From Acidimicrobiia bacterium (GTDB lineage Bacteria > Actinomycetota > Acidimicrobiia > UBA5794 > JAOTWH01), in the NCBI GenBank assembly GCA_029863035.1, contig JAOTWH010000059.1, positions 1 through 11,176 on the forward strand: a stretch of DNA of 11,176 bases. Reading direction: 5' to 3'. How positions within the stretch are numbered: the stretch's first letter is position 1; every line of letters starts with the position of its first letter. The translations under genes and the position numbers were made by a program. Below are positions 6,226 to 11,176 of this stretch, piece by piece. The notes under the pieces were generated by a model. The model saw nothing but the letters and a program-made list of their open reading frames with translations. It was not told the DNA's origin and made no database searches.

Positions 6226-7101
6226 ATGGCAAAGGTCTTCGCCTTCATAGGTGCGCCATTCGACGGTGGCGCCACCCTGGGATGGCCCGGCTCCCGATAC
6301 GCCCCGGATGAGATCCGGCGCAACCTGGAGTGGATGAAGAGGCGGGTAGAGGACGGCCGCATCTACTGGCTCGACCGAAACGAGGTGGTGCCGTTCGGGG
6401 CCGAACAGCTGGTGGACGTTGGCGACGCCGCGGTGGTGGCCCACGACCTCGAAGCGACGCTGGCGGCGGTGCGTGCCGCCACCACCGAACAGGCCGCCCA
6501 GGACCGCATCCCGCTGGTGGTGGGTGGTGACGACTCCATTCTGTTTCCCGCTGTGGGCGGGGTGCACGACGCCGTTGCGGGAAACATCGGCATCGTCCAC
6601 TTCGACGCCCACCTCGACCTGATGGACCACTCCGAGGCACAGGGGCGTTTCAGCCACTCCAGCGGGATGAGGCGAGCACTCGAGCTGGAGCGAGTGGATC
6701 CGGCTCGATCGGTGCAGATTGGAGTGCGCAACTTCAACTACCCGGCATCGAAAGAATTCATCGACTCGGTAGGGCTCACCGAGATCCCCGCAACCGAGGT
6801 CCATGCCAGCGGCGTGGAGGCCACGTCCGCCCGCATAGACGAGGCGCTGGCAGACGTAGAACACATCTTCGTTGCCGTCGATGCCGACGTCCTGGACCCG
6901 GCCCATGCCCCCGGGGTGGGGTGGCACGAACCGGGAGGGCTCACCAGCCATCAGCTGGCGGGACTTCTCACCACGCTGGCACCGCGCGCCCGTGGCCTGT
7001 GCCTCAACGAGGTCAACCCGATGACCGACCACAGATCACAGACCACCATCGCGGCCGCCAACCTCTTGTTCCAGTTCGCGGTAGCCGGGGCCCAAGGCTG
7101 A
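6226..7101 (+). CDS. Arginase/agmatinase-family (ureohydrolase) protein with GGDDS variant motif
   Basis: This 291-residue protein has the length and three metal-binding motifs of the arginase/agmatinase/formiminoglutamase family: GGDDS at 100-104, DAHLD at 127-131 (D127, H129, D131) and DADVLDPAHAPG at 219-230 (D219, D221). It also has the family's PGGLT (236-240) and the NEVNP segment (261-265). These enzymes use two Mn ions to hydrolyse guanidino or formimino groups. The first motif is normally GGDHS, whose His binds the first Mn; here it is Asp103 (codon GAC). The five other ligands are present, so a metal site is still likely, but the substrate cannot be assigned. The ATG at 6226 is 33 bp after the nitroreductase stop, with only a weak GGGCC upstream. 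Co-transcription with the nitroreductase is likely but the pairing has no pathway I recognise. Confidence 0.9.
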   Translation: MAKVFAFIGAPFDGGATLGWPGSRYAPDEIRRNLEWMKRRVEDGRIYWLDRNEVVPFGAEQLVDVGDAAVVAHDLEATLAAVRAATTEQAAQDRIPLVVGGDDSILFPAVGGVHDAVAGNIGIVHFDAHLDLMDHSEAQGRFSHSSGMRRALELERVDPARSVQIGVRNFNYPASKEFIDSVGLTEIPATEVHASGVEATSARIDEALADVEHIFVAVDADVLDPAHAPGVGWHEPGGLTSHQLAGLLTTLAPRARGLCLNEVNPMTDHRSQTTIAAANLLFQFAVAGAQG

Positions 7102-7230
7102 AACCCGGGACCTTTGGCGGTTTCGGGGATTCGCCTGCGAGGGCGCGATCGGACCTGGACCTGAGAGGAGTCGCTATGACCGAAGCCGAGTGGGTCGCCG
7201 ACCGCAGGGCGTAACGCAAGGGAACAGGAC
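7102..7230. other. Convergent intergenic region with weak stem and short motif
   Basis: The arginase-family gene (plus) and the transporter gene (minus) converge on this 129 bp gap. It begins with AAACC (7101-7105) that can pair with GGTTT (7119-7123), but no T-run follows, so a rho-independent terminator is not supported. The stretch 7107-7124 reads GTFGGF on the plus strand and matches 9408-9425 on the other side of the transporter gene. A 12-codon reading frame with a good ribosome binding site lies at 7176-7214. Confidence 0.4.
7176..7214 (+). other. 12-codon reading frame with strong ribosome binding site
   Basis: An ATG at 7176 follows AGAGGAG (7164-7170) five bases upstream and opens a frame encoding MTEAEWVADRRA, ending in TAA at 7212-7214. 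The initiation signal is better than those of several real genes in the window. It may be the surviving start of a deleted gene, a very small peptide gene, or chance; there is no recognisable homology in 12 residues. Confidence 0.25.
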
Positions 7231-9342
7231 TTATCGGTTATCGCGAACGCCTTGCCGAGGCAGTAACGCGGGGATGACCACCAGGGCGGCAAGGGCCGCA
7301 GTGATCATCGCCACCCACATGATCATCGACACCTGGGCGTGTGACTTCAGCGGCGACAGCCAGAGCGCACTGAGGGCGATGGCTATGCCGAGGGCGTTGG
7401 CAACTATGGGGCGGCCGGCGCGATCGATCGCTGTGAGGACGTAGCCGTCGCCGCTCGGTCTGGCATAGTCGATGGCGGCCACGAAGTGGATGGCGTAGTC
7501 GATGCCGACGCCGAGCACGATGCTCGACACCACAGCCGTCATCAGGTTCAGCTGGATTCCCGACGCGGCGATGAACCCGAGCAGCGTGGCGATGGTGAGA
7601 GCGATCGGCACCAGGGACGCCAGCGTCTCGCGCCACCTCCGGTATGCCAACCCCAACATGAGGGCCACCATGGCGAAAGCGACCGCCAGCGACACCACCT
7701 GGGCCCGTAGCACCAGTCGGGCGATCTCGTCCCACACCACCGGCATACCGGTGAGCACGTTGATCTCGTCGGAGGAATCGGCGAAGTCCAGCCAACCCTG
7801 CAGGTCGTCGGTCGAGAAGTCCGCCGGGAACATGAGGAACCGCAGGCCATCTTCGCTCACCATGTCGCCGAGCGGCAAGGACAGCTCCCCTGACAGGGCC
7901 GCCTCCAACTGCTCGGCGGGAAGCACCCCTTGCAGGTCGGCCACGGAGAACACCTGGCGGACGCCGGGAAGGCTCTCTAATTGGGCGCTGGCCGCCACCA
8001 CGTCATCGAGACGCTCCGTCGCCGGATCGAACGCGAACTCGCCGATGAGCGGCGTGGCCCCACCGAAGATCTCCTCGGTGCGCTCAAAGGCCATGCGAAC
8101 CGGCGCATCATCTTTGAAGAAGAACAGCTGATCGGAATCGACATCCAGCCGAGGGATGGACCACACGGCGAACGCCAACAGCCCAACCACCAGGGCGGCT
8201 GCGGGCACCCTGGTTTTCACCAGCGCTTTCAGCCCCCTCGTGACGCGTGGGCCGAGCAGGGCGGTGCGGTGGCGCGGCTCGATGTGCAGCCTGCTGATGA
8301 GGGCAGGCAGAAAGAAGAAGGAGATGATGCCGGCGAAGACGATGCCGATGGCGGCGAACATGCCGAGCTGTTCGATCGGTCGGACTCCGGTAACCAGCAG
8401 CGACAGGAACCCGGCAGCGGTACTGATCGTGGTGAGGATCATGGGCACGCCAACATGAGACAAGGCCGAACTGACCTTTGAGACCGTGTCGGCATCGGTA
8501 TCGGATTCCTGCTGGAAGTGAGTCACGAAGTGGAGGCCATCGGCCGAGCCCATGACGATCACGAAGATGGGGACGATGACGGTGATGATGTCCACCTCGC
8601 GTCCCAGAGCGAAGATGAGCCCGAACGTCCACAACGAGCCGAGGGCAGCGGGGACGATGGCCAGAGCGCTCAGCCTGCGGTCACCGATCGTGGCATAGAA
8701 GGTCCCGATCAACAACAGGATGACCAATGGGGGGACCACGATCAGGATCAGCGACAGGATGCTCAGAACCTCGGCGAATATCACCGGGTTGCCCGAAAGC
8801 GTCAGCTCGATGCCCGGCGGCGGTTCGACATCGCCCAGCCGGTCGGCGACAGCGGTGGCATCGCCCTGAGGTTGCACCAACAGCAGCGTGTGGCGACCGT
8901 CTTCCGACAGCAACAGGTCGGCCACCGGGCTCGATGCCAGCAGGAGCGCCGCCGCACCGGGCGGAGCGTCCTCGATGGCCGCCGCGGTGATCGGCGATCC
9001 GGTCAGCGGATTGACGGCGGGGATCACCGAAGTCACGTCGTCGACGCCGGGCACACTGCGCAGCTCGGAGGAAAGGCTCAACAGCGCAACCAGGGATCCC
9101 TCGTTTGTGAACGAGCCGCCCTCGTCCACCGACGCCACCACGTTGATGGGGTCGGCCGTGGCGTACTTAGCTTGGAGCGCTTGGAACTCCTCGCCCGTCT
9201 CGTTTCCTTCGAGCACGAAGGACGAAACGTTTGCGTTGAAGTCCATCCTGAACAGCATCAGGCCAGCAAGAAGGGAAACGACCGCGGTGGCGGCGAGGAT
9301 CTGGCGAGAATGCCCAACGATTACTCGAGCCATTCGGTCCAC
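7231..9342 (-). CDS. RND/MMPL-superfamily transporter
   Basis: This 703-residue membrane protein has the duplicated RND layout. Each half starts with one helix (about 14-31; 380-396), followed by an extracytoplasmic domain (about 32-188; 397-540) and then five helices (about 192-350; 546-693). The helix-4 signatures GSADGLHFVTHF (265-276) and GVGIDYAIHFVA (611-622) contain the conserved Asp residues (D268, D615) used for proton coupling. The size and absence of a long cytoplasmic tail fit the bacterial 'predicted exporter' MMPL group, which moves lipids, hopanoids or other hydrophobic compounds to the outside. The substrate is unknown. The annotated start is GTG at 9340-9342; ATG at 9331-9333 (M4) is equally possible and neither has a clear Shine-Dalgarno sequence. 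It is a single-gene unit, convergent with the arginase-family gene. Confidence 0.93.
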   Translation of the reverse strand: MDRMARVIVGHSRQILAATAVVSLLAGLMLFRMDFNANVSSFVLEGNETGEEFQALQAKYATADPINVVASVDEGGSFTNEGSLVALLSLSSELRSVPGVDDVTSVIPAVNPLTGSPITAAAIEDAPPGAAALLLASSPVADLLLSEDGRHTLLLVQPQGDATAVADRLGDVEPPPGIELTLSGNPVIFAEVLSILSLILIVVPPLVILLLIGTFYATIGDRRLSALAIVPAALGSLWTFGLIFALGREVDIITVIVPIFVIVMGSADGLHFVTHFQQESDTDADTVSKVSSALSHVGVPMILTTISTAAGFLSLLVTGVRPIEQLGMFAAIGIVFAGIISFFFLPALISRLHIEPRHRTALLGPRVTRGLKALVKTRVPAAALVVGLLAFAVWSIPRLDVDSDQLFFFKDDAPVRMAFERTEEIFGGATPLIGEFAFDPATERLDDVVAASAQLESLPGVRQVFSVADLQGVLPAEQLEAALSGELSLPLGDMVSEDGLRFLMFPADFSTDDLQGWLDFADSSDEINVLTGMPVVWDEIARLVLRAQVVSLAVAFAMVALMLGLAYRRWRETLASLVPIALTIATLLGFIAASGIQLNLMTAVVSSIVLGVGIDYAIHFVAAIDYARPSGDGYVLTAIDRAGRPIVANALGIAIALSALWLSPLKSHAQVSMIMWVAMITAALAALVVIPALLPRQGVRDNR

Positions 9343-9513
9343 GGCCGGAGGCTAAGGCTTCTGAGTCCTTTTCCAGGCTCGGGTAGTAGGAGCAAGCATC
9401 CGAATTCGGGACCTTCGGCGGCTTTGACGCCGAGAAGATCAGGGCGCTAGACCACCTGGCTCCCGGCAGCTATGCCGAGATGAGCAGGCGCTTGACTCGG
9501 CCATCTTGTTCCC
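9343..9513. other. Gap between cupredoxin and transporter genes, with coding-like remnant
   Basis: This 171 bp region should carry the promoter of the transporter gene and the end of the cupredoxin transcript. A bulged 8-pair stem, CTTCGGCG (9413-9420) with CGCCGAGAAG (9428-9437), could slow or end transcription but lacks a T-run. On the plus strand the frame from 9390 is open through 9513, with coding-like third-position G/C, and reads EFGTFGGFDAEKIRALDHL at its start, yet it has no credible start codon and runs into the 3' end of the opposite-strand cupredoxin gene. It is best seen as a possible remnant of a gene. Confidence 0.4.
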
Positions 9514-11176
9514 TTACGAATCATCCTCGGGCGCCGCGCCACCCACTCCGAATGCAGCCAGATAGGTGATGCCGATCACCGCGGCAAGAACCCCGATGAC
9601 CAGGAGGGGCAACCACTGCACCGGGACATCACTATCGGAAGTTCCGGTTGGCAGCAACGAGGCCGCCTCTATCTCGGATGCCGCTGCAGCGCTATCGACC
9701 TCTTCGCTCTCCCCTGGCGGGGCACCAGCTCGCGCCTCCACAACGACCGTTCCCACCATGTTGGGATGCAGCGTGCAGAAGTACTCGTAGGTCCCGGGCT
9801 CGGTGAAGGAGATCGAGAAGGACTCGCCCGTCATCACGAACTCGGAGTCGAAGGTCAGATCGCGAGCAGTGACGGTGTGAGGTATCTCCCCGCGGTTGGT
9901 CCAGGTGATGGCGTCGCCTGGCTCAACCGTCAGGATGGCGGGCTCAAAGTCGAAATCGATGATGTCGGCAAGCCAGGAGCTTGGCCCGTCCGCCGAGCTG
10001 GCAACACCAACTTCAGCCGATCCCTGCGGGATCAGGGCGCGTGCCAGTAGTCCGGCCACCGAGTTCGAAACAGTGGTGCCGGCTGCCCCCGCCGGGAGGG
10101 TTCCCGAAGAAGTCAGCACGTTCACCGTTCCCACCATGCCGGGGTGAATCGAGCAGAAGTAGTCGTATGTACCGGAGGAACTGAAGGTGCGACGATATGT
10201 CTTGCCCGGCATGAGGAACCCCGAGTCGAAGCCTCCATCGTTGGCCGTGATCGTGTGCGGCACCACACCCTGGTTGGCCCAAGTGATCGTGGTTCCGGCT
10301 GCCACGCTGATTGAGCGGGGAGAGAAGGCGTTATCGATGACGGCGACGTCGCCTCTGGCGGATGCTGTCGCCGTACCTGGGGTGGCGGTGGTGCCTGACT
10401 CAGTCACCGGTTGAGGAACAGCTGCTCCTCCCCCGCCGGTGTCTAGGACTGTCACCGACGCCGTCATTTCGGGATGGAGAGTGCAGAAGTAGCTGAAGGA
10501 GCCGGGTGCCGAGAATGTGCGCGTGTACGACTCGCCAGTGGACAGGAACCCGGAATCGAAACTGCCCGCCCTATCGGTCACAGTGTGAGGAGCGGCTCCG
10601 GTATTGGCCCACGACACCGAATCCCCAACGTTCAGCGTGAGGCTTCCCGGCGTGAATCCGAAGTCGAAGATGGAAACGTCCGAATTGATTGGGGCCGGCG
10701 GTGGGATGGGCGACGGAGGCGGAGAGGGTGGAGGAGACTCGCCACCCCCGCCGCCACTCCCGACAACAGTTATCGATGCCACCATGTCGGGGTGCACCGT
10801 GCAGAAGTAGTTGAAGGTGCCCGCCGAGGTGAACGTACGGTTGTATGTACCGCCGGTGTCGAAGATGCCGCTATCGAACAGTCCCGTGGTCGACGTGACG
10901 GTATGAACTCGATCATCGTTGTTAGCCCACCCGACCGTCGCCCCAACGCCAACCGTCAATGAGCCGGGTTGGAAACTGCGATTGACGATGGACACATCTC
11001 CGGAGGCCGCAGCCGGAGGAGGGGTCGACCCGCCGCCGCCGGAATCGTCCGGCGGAGCCTGGGCACTCACCGTGATCGTGCCCTGATAGGCGGGGTTGAC
11101 CTCATCCCGCTCATCGACATAGGGGTAGGTACCGGCGGCGGTGAACGTGAACTGGTAGCTCTGGCCGGGATCGAGA
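9514..11176 (-). CDS. Multi-domain blue-copper (amicyanin-like cupredoxin) protein with C-terminal membrane anchor, 5' partial
   Basis: The frame is open to the right edge, so the start and export signal lie outside. Four complete cupredoxin domains (about 80 residues each) occur in tandem. Counting from the in-frame GTG at 11070, each has a type 1 copper set: H56/C90/H93/M96, H162/C196/H199/M202, H272/C306/H309/M312 and H398/C432/H435/M438. The C-x2-H-x2-M loop (CTVHPDM, CTLHPEM, CSIHPGM, CTLHPNM) is the short amicyanin form. Gly/Pro/Ser/Thr-rich linkers join the domains. A helix at about 486-508 with an acidic tail (PEDDS) anchors the protein. At the edge, the end of a fifth domain (11071-11176) lacks copper ligands. 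It probably acts outside the membrane as a copper-based electron carrier or copper store. The GTG at 11070 is not the true start, because homologous domain sequence continues in frame upstream. Confidence 0.9.
   Translation of the reverse strand, partial: LDPGQSYQFTFTAAGTYPYVDERDEVNPAYQGTITVSAQAPPDDSGGGGSTPPPAAASGDVSIVNRSFQPGSLTVGVGATVGWANNDDRVHTVTSTTGLFDSGIFDTGGTYNRTFTSAGTFNYFCTVHPDMVASITVVGSGGGGGESPPPSPPPSPIPPPAPINSDVSIFDFGFTPGSLTLNVGDSVSWANTGAAPHTVTDRAGSFDSGFLSTGESYTRTFSAPGSFSYFCTLHPEMTASVTVLDTGGGGAAVPQPVTESGTTATPGTATASARGDVAVIDNAFSPRSISVAAGTTITWANQGVVPHTITANDGGFDSGFLMPGKTYRRTFSSSGTYDYFCSIHPGMVGTVNVLTSSGTLPAGAAGTTVSNSVAGLLARALIPQGSAEVGVASSADGPSSWLADIIDFDFEPAILTVEPGDAITWTNRGEIPHTVTARDLTFDSEFVMTGESFSISFTEPGTYEYFCTLHPNMVGTVVVEARAGAPPGESEEVDSAAAASEIEAASLLPTGTSDSDVPVQWLPLLVIGVLAAVIGITYLAAFGVGGAAPEDDS
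9733..11001 (-). repeat. Four tandem cupredoxin domain repeats within the blue-copper protein
   Basis: The four copies lie at about 10759-11001, 10441-10683, 10111-10353 and 9733-9966. They share D-V-x-I near the start, W-A/T-N, H-T-V/I-T, F-D-S-G/E-F/I, T-F/S-F, Y-x-Y-F-C and C-x2-H-P-x-M. Protein similarity is strong but the DNA is clearly diverged and linkers differ in length and composition, so this is an old intragenic duplication rather than a recent one. The second and third domains look closest to each other by eye. Confidence 0.88.

Noticed and set aside
7106..7124. DosR-type (GGGAC...GTCCC) regulator box
   Set aside because: Only the left half resembles such a site; the right half lacks the matching CCC, and the differences from the second copy are codon-like.
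9413..9437. Rho-independent terminator
   Set aside because: The bulged stem is real but no T-run follows on either strand, so termination is unproven.
8518..9450. 310-codon plus-strand frame opposite the transporter gene
   Set aside because: Rich in His, Asp, Gln and Arg with no hydrophobic core; it is the complement of RND helices.
11068..11070. GTG at 11070 as the start of the blue-copper protein
   Set aside because: In-frame cupredoxin-like sequence continues upstream to the edge and no export signal follows the GTG.

Overview
The window is GC-rich, gene-dense bacterial DNA with GTG starts, ATGA start/stop overlaps and strong GGAGG-type ribosome binding sites. The protein types and codon use suggest a high-GC actinobacterium, possibly of an Acidimicrobiia-like or related environmental lineage. 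That placement is inference; no rRNA or other phylogenetic marker lies in the window. No tRNA, rRNA, CRISPR array or insertion sequence was recognised.

Layout. (1) 16-429, minus: an Rrf2-family regulator with an IscR/NsrR-like cysteine cluster. (2) 547-5219, minus: a compact five-gene operon, read from right to left. It encodes a small two-helix membrane protein, a large FAD/NAD(P)/iron-sulfur oxidoreductase (GltD/NfnB-like with an added 2[4Fe-4S] ferredoxin domain), a cytochrome b that fuses b6-like and subunit-IV-like parts, a Tat-exported Rieske protein, and a membrane-anchored diheme cytochrome c. Four of the five genes abut or overlap by 4 to 8 bp, so they are very probably translationally coupled and encode one membrane complex. 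(3) 5440-7101, plus: a nitroreductase-fold flavoprotein and an arginase/agmatinase-family hydrolase in which the first metal-binding motif reads GGDDS instead of GGDHS. (4) 7231-9342, minus: an RND/MMPL-type transporter. (5) 9514 to the right edge, minus: a secreted, C-terminally anchored protein with four intact amicyanin-like blue-copper domains in tandem plus a ligand-less one at the edge; its 5' end lies outside the window.

How the genes may work together. The central operon looks like a Rieske/cytochrome b complex with its own pyridine-nucleotide-handling flavoprotein, so it could pass electrons between NAD(P)H, the quinone pool and a cytochrome c in either direction. The multi-copper-site protein about 4 kb away would sit on the same outer face of the membrane and could act as an electron relay or copper store; no sequence evidence ties it directly to the complex. 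The Rrf2 protein, next to and co-directional with the operon, is a plausible redox or iron-sulfur-responsive regulator of it.

Intergenic DNA worth attention: the 220 bp divergent region (5220-5439), with a dyad overlapping the ribosome binding site of the nitroreductase; and the two regions flanking the transporter gene (7102-7230 and 9343-9513), which share a short motif whose differences are all synonymous if read as the peptide GTFGGF, suggesting gene remnants. No gene-free stretch exceeds 300 bases.
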